From contig JAENWO010000022.1 in NCBI GenBank assembly GCA_016649925.1, positions 1 through 14,963 of the forward strand: a stretch of DNA of 14,963 nt, given 5' to 3'. Shown here piece by piece: positions 1 to 5,790 of this stretch (position 1 is the first letter of the stretch; each line of letters begins with the position of its first letter). This DNA comes from Actinomycetales bacterium (lineage in GTDB: Bacteria; Actinomycetota; Actinomycetes; Actinomycetales; Beutenbergiaceae). Both the position numbers and the translations under genes were made by a program. The notes below the pieces were generated by a model. It ran no database searches and was not told where the DNA came from. It saw only the letters and a list, made by a program, of their open reading frames with translations.

Positions 1-110
1 GTCGGCTCCGTCGTCGGCTCCGTCGGCGTCGTCGGCTCCTCGGTGGTCGGCTCCGTCGGCTCCTCGGTGGTCGGCGCCTCGGTGGGCGCCTGGGTGGCGG
101 GCGGCACGTA
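1..110 (-). repeat. Thr/Glu/Pro-rich low-complexity tail repeats of the PBP
   Basis: Imperfect short repeats whose reverse-strand frame reads PTEAPTTEEPTEPTTEEP and similar up to the window edge. Acidic Pro/Thr tails of this kind are usual at the extracytoplasmic C-terminus of actinobacterial class A PBPs, and are likely disordered and cell-wall exposed. The end of the tail and the stop codon are not in the window. Confidence 0.85.
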
Positions 111-2189
111 GCTCGGCCGTGCCGGCTCGGACCGCTCCGGGAAGTCCTCGACGGCCATGCCGTCGACGGCCACCTTCATGTACTCGGTCCAGATCGTCGT
201 CGGCCACGAGCCGCCGGCCACGGGGTTCACCCCACCGAACGGCGTGATGGCCTCCTCGCCGTTTTCGCCCACCTGGTACATCGCCACCGCCGTCGTCAGC
301 TGGGGCACGGACCCGACGAACCACGCGGACCGGTAGGAGTTGGAGCTTCCGGTCTTGCCCGCCACGGGGCGGTCCAGCTCGCTCGCGGTCTCGCCGGTGC
401 CGCGCTCCACGACCTGCGTCATCGCATACGTCGCGTCGGCCATCACCTGGGCGTCGAACATGCGCGTGCCCTCGCCGCCACCCGTGTAGAGGACGTTGCC
501 CTCCACGCCCCGCGCCTCCGCCACGATGTACCGGTCGTACCGCACGCCCTGCGCAGCGATGGTCGCGAACGCCGTCGCCATGTCGATCGGGTGCGGGGAC
601 GCCGTGCCCAGCACGTTGGAGATCACCGGCTCGAGTCCGGCGGTGTCCGCCGGCAGGCCGAGCCGGGTGGCCACGTCCACGGTGTTCTCCGGTCCCGCGT
701 CCCGGTTGAGCTGCACGTAGACCGTGTTGACCGAGTTCTCGGTCGCCTGAAGAAGGTTGATCCTTCCGCGGTTGCGGGGGCTGTCGAAGTTGGAGACGGG
801 GAAGTCGTAGCCCTCGATCTCCATCGGGGAGTAGCTGGCGTAGGTGTCCTCGAGCGTGATGCCTTGCTCCAAGGCCGCGATGAGCGTGAACGGCTTGAAT
901 GTGGACCCGCCCTGCGCGACGTCCTGCGTGGCGGCGTTGCGGGGAGAGGTCACGAAATCAGGCCCGCCGTACAGGGCGACGATCGCGCCGCTCCTCGGGT
1001 CGATCGACGTGAGCGCCACCCGCAGGTTCTCCGGCTTGTCGTCGGGGAGGTCCTGGGCGGCCGCGACGGCCGCGTCCTGCAGCCGTTGGTCGATCGACGT
1101 GACGATCTGGAGTCCACCGCCGTCGATCTGGTCCTCGGTGAGGCCACCCGCGGAGATCAGCTCGTAGCGGACCATGTCCAGGAGGTAACCGGTCGGTCCC
1201 GCATAGACGTCCGTGCGGACGTAGTCGATCACGGTGGGGAACGTCTGCGCATCGCGCTCCGTCTGGGTGATGAAACCGCCGTCGACCATGAAGTCGAGCG
1301 TGCGGTTCCAGCGAACCTCGGCCTGCGCCGGGTCGATGGCGGGGTCCCAGCGGGAGGGCGACGGGATGATCCCTGCGAGCATCGCGGACTCGGACAGTGT
1401 GAGCTCCGCAGCAGGCTTGCCGAAGTACTCCTGCGCCGCGCGCTCGATGCCGTAGGCGCCGCGCCCGTAGTAGATGGTGTTGAGGTAGTTTTCCAGGATC
1501 GCGTCCTTGGACTCCTCCTGGTCGATCTTGACGGCGAGGATGGCCTCGCGGAACTTGTCGAGGTAGCCGCTCGTCTGGCCCGTGTAGTAGCGCTCGACGT
1601 ACTGCTGGGTGAGCGTGGAGCCGCCCTGCGTGGGGTTGCCGCGCAGGTTGTTCCACAAGGCTCGCAGGATGCCGACGGGGTCGATGCCGGCATTGCTGTA
1701 AAAGCGTCGGTCCTCGGACGCGACCACCGCCTGGCCCACGTACTCGGGGATCGTCGAGGCGTCGATGATCTGTCGGTCCACGTCGGCGAACGTGCCCATC
1801 GAGGTCACGCCGTCCGCGTAGTACACCGTGCTGCCCTGGGCCATCGCGACTTCCTCGGGCTCGGGGATGTCGGTGGTCAGGTAGGCGGCCGCGAACAGCG
1901 CGACGCCGACCGCAGCCAGGGTGAGGAACGAGCCGACGACGAACCGCCAGCTGGGCAGCCAGCGCCGCACCGGGCCCTTGTTCGGCCGCGGGTAGTTCCA
2001 GAACCGGTTCGGCGCCCTCTTCGCACTCGGCGCCCTCTTCGCACCGGGCGCCCTCTTCGCACCGGGCGCCTTCGTCGAACGGGACACCGACGGGGTGGTC
2101 CCGGTGCGGCGATCGGCCACGCTGCGGCGGGTCGGCGCGGGAACCCTGCCGCGGTCTCCGGACTGGCTGGTCTTGCGCGCGCCTGCCAC
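1..2189 (-). CDS. Class A penicillin-binding protein (transglycosylase/transpeptidase), C-terminus cut by window edge
   Basis: Bifunctional peptidoglycan synthase: it polymerises lipid II and crosslinks stem peptides outside the membrane. The reverse-strand frame is open from a GTG at 2189 to the window edge (729 codons seen). Order: basic cytoplasmic region (1-80) with GAKRAP repeats at 40-60; one membrane anchor at about 82-103; a GT51 domain with the ASEDRRFY motif (catalytic Glu159), a QGGSTLTQQ segment and an LENYLNTIYYG segment near residue 230; then a transpeptidase domain with STFK (nucleophile Ser429, Lys432), SVN (Ser486-Asn488) and KTG (612-614). All key residues are present. From about residue 690 the protein becomes a Thr/Glu/Pro tail running off the window. 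The GTG is chosen because GAGGAAAG lies just upstream and the first in-frame ATG falls after the membrane anchor. It resembles PonA1-type proteins, but the paralogue cannot be assigned. Seen: motifs. Known: family activity. Confidence 0.96.
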   Translation of the reverse strand, partial: MAGARKTSQSGDRGRVPAPTRRSVADRRTGTTPSVSRSTKAPGAKRAPGAKRAPSAKRAPNRFWNYPRPNKGPVRRWLPSWRFVVGSFLTLAAVGVALFAAAYLTTDIPEPEEVAMAQGSTVYYADGVTSMGTFADVDRQIIDASTIPEYVGQAVVASEDRRFYSNAGIDPVGILRALWNNLRGNPTQGGSTLTQQYVERYYTGQTSGYLDKFREAILAVKIDQEESKDAILENYLNTIYYGRGAYGIERAAQEYFGKPAAELTLSESAMLAGIIPSPSRWDPAIDPAQAEVRWNRTLDFMVDGGFITQTERDAQTFPTVIDYVRTDVYAGPTGYLLDMVRYELISAGGLTEDQIDGGGLQIVTSIDQRLQDAAVAAAQDLPDDKPENLRVALTSIDPRSGAIVALYGGPDFVTSPRNAATQDVAQGGSTFKPFTLIAALEQGITLEDTYASYSPMEIEGYDFPVSNFDSPRNRGRINLLQATENSVNTVYVQLNRDAGPENTVDVATRLGLPADTAGLEPVISNVLGTASPHPIDMATAFATIAAQGVRYDRYIVAEARGVEGNVLYTGGGEGTRMFDAQVMADATYAMTQVVERGTGETASELDRPVAGKTGSSNSYRSAWFVGSVPQLTTAVAMYQVGENGEEAITPFGGVNPVAGGSWPTTIWTEYMKVAVDGMAVEDFPERSEPARPSYVPPATQAPTEAPTTEEPTEPTTEEPTTPTEPTTEP
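2011..2064 (-). repeat. 18-bp in-frame tandem repeat, 3 copies, in PBP N-terminus
   Basis: Three consecutive 18-bp units (2011-2028, 2029-2046, 2047-2064), the last two identical, followed by a degenerate partial copy. On the reverse strand they encode APGAKR/APSAKR hexapeptides in the cytoplasmic segment before the membrane anchor, adding six basic residues. Copy number probably varies between strains by slippage (inference). Confidence 0.9.
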
Positions 2190-2412
2190 GCTCGGCCCTC
2201 TTTCCTCTGGCTCTCGGCCCGGTGTCCCGACCGACTCGTCATCTCCGCGCGTGGTGGTCCCCGGTCGCGCGACGGGTTCCAGTATGGGACGCGAGGCTGG
2301 GAGAAGGGCCGTGCGGCACGATTTTCACGTCCCTCTCACAGGATCCACGCGGCCGACGTGACCCAGGGCACAGCCGCGCGCGGGCACCGGAACCGGACTA
2401 TCGTCGCCGATC
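2190..2412. other. Divergent intergenic region between PBP and PPK2
   Basis: This 223-bp region must carry promoters for both divergent genes. On the minus side there is a GAGGAAAG ribosome-binding site just before the PBP GTG, but no convincing -35/-10 pair. On the plus side a -10-like TATCGT sits immediately before the PPK2 ATG (listed separately). No small gene was recognised. Confidence 0.6.
2399..2404 (+). promoter_or_regulatory. Candidate -10 element for leaderless ppk2 mRNA
   Basis: TATCGT fits the actinobacterial TANNNT -10 pattern and ends 8 bases before the ATG at 2413, so transcription would start at or within a base or two of the start codon. No Shine-Dalgarno sequence precedes the ATG, which fits a leaderless message. 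No clear -35 is visible. Confidence 0.4.
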
Positions 2413-3348
2413 ATGGCCTCCACGAAGAAGCAGGGCGCCAAGCGGACCGACGGGTCCGAAACGGCACCCGCCGTCGCCTCCGAGGACGGGCACGCGGTCG
2501 CGGCCGACGGCGAGACCGTCTCGGAGGCGGATCGGTTCCGGACCACCAAGATCCCCTCCAAGGTCTACGAGGCCGAGCTCTACCGGCTGCAGGGTGAGCT
2601 CGGCAAGCTGCAGAGCTGGATCAAGGAGACCGGCGCCCGGGTGGTCGTGATCTTCGAGGGCCGCGACGCCGCCGGCAAGGGCGGAACGATCAAGCGGATC
2701 ACGGAGTACCTGTCCCCGCGCGTCGCCCGCATCGCCGCCCTGCCAGAGCCCACCGAGCGCGAACTTGGCCAGTGGTACTTCCAGCGCTACGTCGAGCACC
2801 TCCCCGCCGCGGGCGAGATGGTCCTGCTGGACCGGTCCTGGTACAACCGCGCCGGCGTGGAGAAGGTGATGGGCTTCTGTACCGCGGAGGAGTACAAGCG
2901 GTTCATGCGCCAGTGCCCGATCTTCGAGCAGATGCTCCTCGAGGACGGCATCCACCTGCGCAAGTACTGGTTCTCGGTCTCCGACGACGTGCAGCTCGAA
3001 CGGTTCGCCAAGCGCCTGCACGACCCACTGCGACAGTGGAAGCTCTCCCCCATCGACCTGGAGTCCATCCGACGCTGGGAAGACTTCTCGCGGGCGAAGG
3101 ACGAGATGATGGTTCACACGGACACCTCCGTGGCGCCGTGGCACCACGTGGCGAGCGACTCGAAGAAGCAGGCCCGGCTGAACATGATCCACCATCTGCT
3201 CGAGTCCCTGCCGTACCGGGACGTGCCGGTGCGCGAGAAGGTGGAGCTGCCCGACCGCCCGCCCAGCACCGGCTACCAGCGGCCGCCCATCTCGACGTCG
3301 GCCTACGTGCCCGACTGGGCCTCCACCCTCGTGGACGATCCCGCCTGA
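2413..3348 (+). CDS. ppk2: Polyphosphate kinase 2 family protein
   Basis: PPK2 enzymes transfer phosphate between polyphosphate and nucleotides (polyP plus ADP or GDP giving ATP or GTP, or the reverse) in the cytoplasm. The 311-residue protein has a variable charged N-terminus (1-45) and then one PPK2 domain: Walker A GRDAAGKGG (83-91, Lys89), Walker B region VLLDRSWYNRAGVE (Asp140, Arg141), and a lid segment with RLHDPLRQWKLSPID (201-215). Length and motifs suit the single-domain class I group; the nucleotide preferred cannot be read from sequence. ATG 2413 is chosen because no upstream in-frame start with a ribosome-binding site exists and a -10 lies directly before it. It is divergent from the PBP gene and alone in its transcript. 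Role in phosphate or energy storage is inference from the family. Confidence 0.94.
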   Translation: MASTKKQGAKRTDGSETAPAVASEDGHAVAADGETVSEADRFRTTKIPSKVYEAELYRLQGELGKLQSWIKETGARVVVIFEGRDAAGKGGTIKRITEYLSPRVARIAALPEPTERELGQWYFQRYVEHLPAAGEMVLLDRSWYNRAGVEKVMGFCTAEEYKRFMRQCPIFEQMLLEDGIHLRKYWFSVSDDVQLERFAKRLHDPLRQWKLSPIDLESIRRWEDFSRAKDEMMVHTDTSVAPWHHVASDSKKQARLNMIHHLLESLPYRDVPVREKVELPDRPPSTGYQRPPISTSAYVPDWASTLVDDPA

Positions 3349-3501
3349 ACCCGCCGGGCGCTCCCCCTCGTCCTCCGCGCGACCGTTGTCCTCAGGTGCC
3401 AAGTCCTGGTTCGTGACTTGTGCGACCGCCGCGCATCCGCGCGTGGGCGACGCATCGATGTCCGGCGCCGGCCTGGACGTCGAGCTAGGAGCCTTGCGAC
3501 C

Positions 3502-3527
3502 AGTTAGTCGGTTCCGATCGACTAACT
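3502..3527. promoter_or_regulatory. 26-bp perfect-arm palindrome, candidate operator
   Basis: AGTTAGTCG (3502-3510), an 8-base centre, then CGACTAACT (3519-3527): arms match 9 of 9. A further half-site-like CTAACTCG is repeated at 3522-3529 and 3541-3548, 19 bp apart. Size and symmetry resemble a site for a dimeric repressor such as TetR type, but no cognate gene adjoins it. It does not resemble the PadR site downstream. A hairpin role is also possible. Confidence 0.45.
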
Positions 3528-3600
3528 CGCCGCAACTCCTCTAACTCGACGCCGAAGGAGGCGCGGCCAAACCGGGCGCGGCCCAACGGGAGCAGGGTGG

Positions 3601-3662
3601 GTCAGGCGCGGGTGGCAACATGCAGATGGGGTGCCCGAACCTGGCCACCCGCCGTCAGGCGC
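3601..3662. repeat. Inverted repeat flanked by 9-bp direct repeats
   Basis: GTCAGGCGC occurs at 3601-3609 and again at 3654-3662. Between and partly overlapping these lies an inverted repeat, GCGGGTGGC (3608-3616) and GCCACCCGC (3644-3652), with a 27-base loop. The right direct repeat adjoins the -35-like TTGACC of padR. It could be an RNA or DNA hairpin near the promoter, a binding site, or a relic of a tiny insertion. No function is known. Confidence 0.5.
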
Positions 3663-3692
3663 TTGACCGAAGCACTCGCGACGATGTATCAA
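3663..3692 (+). promoter_or_regulatory. Candidate padR-ino1 promoter
   Basis: TTGACC at 3663-3668 (five of six bases of the -35 consensus) is followed after 18 bases by TATCAA at 3687-3692 as the best -10 candidate. A start near 3699 would give a leader of about 15 bases containing GGAGGT. The -10 lies inside the operator palindrome, so repressor binding would block RNA polymerase. The alternative TACGAT (3693-3698) has an overlong spacer. Confidence 0.5.
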
Positions 3693-3704
3693 TACGATAC
3701 ATCG
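3682..3704. promoter_or_regulatory. PadR-type operator: palindrome overlapping promoter and RBS
   Basis: CGATGTATC (3682-3690), centre AATAC, GATACATCG (3696-3704): perfect 9-bp arms. It contains ATGT and ACAT half-sites like those of known PadR operators, though the distance between them (11 bases) is longer than the 8 of the classical PadR site. It covers the candidate -10 and abuts the GGAGGT ribosome-binding site. The position strongly suggests negative autoregulation of padR-ino1 (inference). Confidence 0.65.
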
Positions 3705-3713
3705 GAGGTGCAT

Positions 3714-4313
3714 ATGAGGACTCGCGGCGACGTGCTTGAACTGGCCATCCTCGGCCAGCTGCAGAGCGCGCCCATGCACGGTTACGAGCTGCGCAAGCGG
3801 CTCAACGCCACCCTCGGCGCCTTTCGCGCCCTGTCCTACGGCTCGCTCTACCCGTGCCTGAAGGCGCTGGTGGTGGGTGGCTGGATCGAGGCCACCGACA
3901 CGGCGGACCTCCCGCACGCACTGGCTGGCAAGCGGGCCCGGATCGTGTATCAGCTCACCGCCGAGGGGAAGGAACGGTTAGCCCGGACGCTGTCCGAGGC
4001 GGAGCCGGCCGCCTGGGAGGACGAGAACTTCGACGTCCGCTTCTCGCTGTTCGCCGACACCGACGCCGAAACCCGGCTCCGCATCCTGGAGGGCCGTCGA
4101 ACCCGCATTGTGGAGCGCCGCGAGGCGATGCGCCGGCACGCCCAGCTCACCCGCGAGCGCCGGGACCACTACACGCTCGAGCTCCAGCGCCACGGCCTGG
4201 AGCAGATCGAGCGGGAGGTGCACTGGCTCGAAGACCTCATCACCGCCGAGCGACGCCCTCCGCACCCAGCCTCTGAAGCCCCCGATCCCCCAAGAACCAA
4301 GGAGCAAGCATGA
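3714..4313 (+). CDS. PadR-family transcriptional regulator
   Basis: 199-residue DNA-binding repressor of the PadR family. The N-terminal winged helix covers about residues 1-85, with the family signature LELAILGQLQSAPMHGYELR and the SYGSLYPCLKALVVGGWIE helix-wing segment. The C-terminal half (about 105-185) is a long charged helical region like the PadR dimerisation domain. ATG 3714 is chosen over an upstream in-frame ATG at 3597 because it has GGAGGT at 3704-3709 and begins just before the conserved domain; the longer form would translate through promoter and operator. The stop overlaps the ino1 start by 4 bp (ATGA), so the two are translationally coupled. Mycobacterium tuberculosis has the same neighbour pair (Rv0047c-Rv0046c). 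The likely target is its own operon; the ligand is unknown. Confidence 0.93.
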   Translation: MRTRGDVLELAILGQLQSAPMHGYELRKRLNATLGAFRALSYGSLYPCLKALVVGGWIEATDTADLPHALAGKRARIVYQLTAEGKERLARTLSEAEPAAWEDENFDVRFSLFADTDAETRLRILEGRRTRIVERREAMRRHAQLTRERRDHYTLELQRHGLEQIEREVHWLEDLITAERRPPHPASEAPDPPRTKEQA

Positions 4314-5389
4314 GTTCCATCCGCGTCGCCATCGTTGGCGTCGGCAACTGCGCTGCCTCACTCGTGCAGGGCGTCCACTTCTATGCCGGGGCCGACCCGG
4401 ACAGCACGGTGCCCGGCCTGATGCATGTGACGTTCGGTGACTACCACGTCCGCGACATCGAGTTCGTGGCCGCGTTCGACGTGGACGCCAAGAAGGTCGG
4501 CTTCGACCTGTCCGAGGCGATCAGTGCGAGCGAGAACAACACCATCAAGTTCTGCGACGTCCCGCCGCTGAACGTCCCGGTGCAGCGCGGCCACACCCTC
4601 GACGGCCTCGGTAAGTACTACCGGGAGACGATCGAGGAGTCGGACGCAGCGCCCGTCGACGTGGTCGCCACGTTGCGCGACGCCGAGGTGGACGTGCTGA
4701 TCTGCTACCTGCCCGTGGGCTCCGAGGCTGCGGCGAAGTTCTACGCGCAGTGCGCGATCGACGCGGGTGTCGCGTTCGTCAACGCCCTGCCCGTCTTCAT
4801 CGCGGGCACCAAGGAGTGGGCGGACAAGTTCACCGCAGCCGGCGTGCCGATCGTCGGCGACGACATCAAGTCCCAGGTGGGCGCGACCATCACGCACCGC
4901 GTGCTGGCCAAGCTGTTCCAGGACCGCGGCGTGGTGCTGGACCGCACGTACCAGCTCAACGTAGGTGGCAACATGGACTTCAAGAACATGCTCGAGCGGG
5001 ACCGCCTCGAGTCCAAGAAGGTCTCCAAGACGCAGGCCGTCACCTCGAACGTGGACCACGATCTCGGGGAGAGGAACGTCCACATCGGTCCGTCCGACTA
5101 CATCCAGTGGCTCGACGACCGCAAGTGGGCCTACGTGCGCCTCGAGGGTCGCGCGTTCGGCGAGGTACCGCTCAACCTGGAGTACAAGCTCGAGGTCTGG
5201 GACTCCCCGAACTCGGCCGGCATCATCATCGACGCGCTCCGTGCGGCGAAGATCGGCACGGACCGCGGCATCGGCGGCCCGCTGCTGTCGGCGTCGAGCT
5301 ACTTCATGAAGTCGCCGCCGGAGCAGTTCCACGACGAGCTCGCACGCGAGAAGCTCGAGGCCTTCATCCGGGGCGACGTCGAGCGCTGA
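4310..5389 (+). CDS. ino1: Myo-inositol-1-phosphate synthase (inositol-3-phosphate synthase)
   Basis: Converts glucose 6-phosphate to 1D-myo-inositol 3-phosphate using bound NAD in the cytoplasm. This is the first step toward phosphatidylinositol and mycothiol in actinobacteria. The 359-residue protein is full length for the short prokaryotic form. Visible motifs are the NAD-binding GVGNCAASLVQG (10-21), CYLPVGSEAA, NALPVFIAG, GDDIKSQVGATITHR, LNVGGNMDFKNM, SKKVSKTQAVTS and the late DSPNSAGIIIDALRAAKI segment, all in family order. The ATG overlaps the padR stop; AAGGAG (4299-4304) lies five bases upstream. It is cotranscribed with padR and so probably controlled by the operator at 3682-3704. 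Its last codons and stop form the first unit of a 25-bp tandem repeat. Confidence 0.97.
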   Translation: MSSIRVAIVGVGNCAASLVQGVHFYAGADPDSTVPGLMHVTFGDYHVRDIEFVAAFDVDAKKVGFDLSEAISASENNTIKFCDVPPLNVPVQRGHTLDGLGKYYRETIEESDAAPVDVVATLRDAEVDVLICYLPVGSEAAAKFYAQCAIDAGVAFVNALPVFIAGTKEWADKFTAAGVPIVGDDIKSQVGATITHRVLAKLFQDRGVVLDRTYQLNVGGNMDFKNMLERDRLESKKVSKTQAVTSNVDHDLGERNVHIGPSDYIQWLDDRKWAYVRLEGRAFGEVPLNLEYKLEVWDSPNSAGIIIDALRAAKIGTDRGIGGPLLSASSYFMKSPPEQFHDELAREKLEAFIRGDVER

Positions 5390-5450
5390 CGCAGACTCCG
5401 CCGTCGAGCGCTGACGCAGACTCCGCCGTCGCGCGCCGCCGCAGACTCCG
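5377..5450. repeat. 25-bp tandem repeat (about 3 copies) spanning the ino1 stop
   Basis: Units lie at 5377-5401, 5402-5426 and 5427-5450. The first two are identical and the third is diverged in its middle. Unit 1 contains the last ino1 codons (Val-Glu-Arg) and the TGA, so unit 2 is a copy of the gene's 3' end placed after the stop. The third unit runs straight into the terminator stem. Confidence 0.9.
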
Positions 5451-5480
5451 ATGCCCCCGTCCGCCCCGGACGGGGGCATC
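5450..5480 (+). terminator. Strong hairpin terminator after ino1
   Basis: GATGCCCCCGTCC (5450-5462), loop GCCCC, GGACGGGGGCATC (5468-5480): a perfect 13-bp GC-rich stem. No U-tract follows, which is common for actinobacterial terminators. It lies 60 bases after the ino1 stop and probably ends the padR-ino1 transcript. Confidence 0.85.
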
Positions 5481-5790
5481 GCGTCGTCCGCAGGGGATGG
5501 CGCCGGGCCCAAGGACCCACGACGGAAGCGACCACCACCATGGCCGCCGAATGCGTGATTGTGCTGCGGTTCGCCGAGGTGTCCCGCACTGCCGGCGAGG
5601 AGACGTCCTGACGCCGGTCGCGGCCGGTCAACATCCGTCGGGCCCGGAACCAGGCCGCGCATCCGCAGCGCGGGACGTCGCGCCAGGCTCCGGCGTCGTC
5701 CCAGCACGGGTGGCGAGCATCGGGCGGAGATCCGGGCGGACCAGGAGGGTCTCCCGGTCCAGGCGATAGCCTGCAGGACGTGATCGCGCC
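5481..5790. other. 310-bp intergenic region between ino1 terminator and MFS gene
   Basis: No convincing gene. A 23-codon ATG frame at 5540-5611 has no good ribosome-binding site and no recognisable product. The right end carries a -10-like TAGCCT and a four-codon frame that overlaps the transporter start (listed separately). No clear RNA gene or repeat was seen. Confidence 0.6.
5767..5772 (+). promoter_or_regulatory. Candidate -10 element of the MFS gene
   Basis: TAGCCT matches TANNNT. A start 7-8 bases downstream would be at about 5779-5780, the position of a GTG opening a four-codon frame, GTGATCGCGCCGTGA (5780-5794), whose TGA overlaps the transporter GTG at 5791. No strong -35 is visible. 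Confidence 0.4.

Larger units (their letters stand above)
3349..3713. other. 365-bp intergenic region rich in inverted repeats, upstream of padR
   Basis: No credible gene. From left to right it holds a small inverted repeat (CAAGTC 3400-3405 / GACTTG 3415-3420, possibly the end of the ppk2 transcript), a 9-bp palindrome with an 8-bp centre (3502-3527), a repeat of CTAACTCG at 3522-3529 and 3541-3548, a 9-bp inverted repeat bracketed by 9-bp direct repeats (3601-3662), a -35-like TTGACC (3663-3668) and the PadR operator (3682-3704). The stretch 3502-3548 is richer in A and T than its surroundings. Confidence 0.8.

Noticed and set aside
591..2597. 668-codon plus-strand open frame opposite the PBP gene
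   Set aside because: Antisense shadow in GC-rich DNA: Arg/Gly/Val-rich with no domain, while the opposite strand encodes a full GT51/transpeptidase protein.
2398..3402. 334-codon minus-strand frame opposite ppk2
   Set aside because: Antisense of a motif-complete PPK2; no independent evidence of coding.
3391..3430. tRNA-like GGTTCG segment after ppk2
   Set aside because: The flanking stem leaves a 9-base loop and no acceptor, D or anticodon arms can be built.
3597..3713. Extended N-terminus of the PadR protein from ATG 3597
   Set aside because: The extra 39 residues would cover promoter, operator and ribosome-binding site, and do not resemble the family; GGAGGT supports ATG 3714.
5540..5611. 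23-residue small frame between ino1 and the MFS gene
   Set aside because: Poor ribosome-binding site, no recognisable product, follows a strong terminator without a clear promoter.
4358..5707. 449-codon minus-strand frame opposite ino1
   Set aside because: Shadow of a highly conserved ino1; it mirrors codon structure and has no domain or ribosome-binding site.
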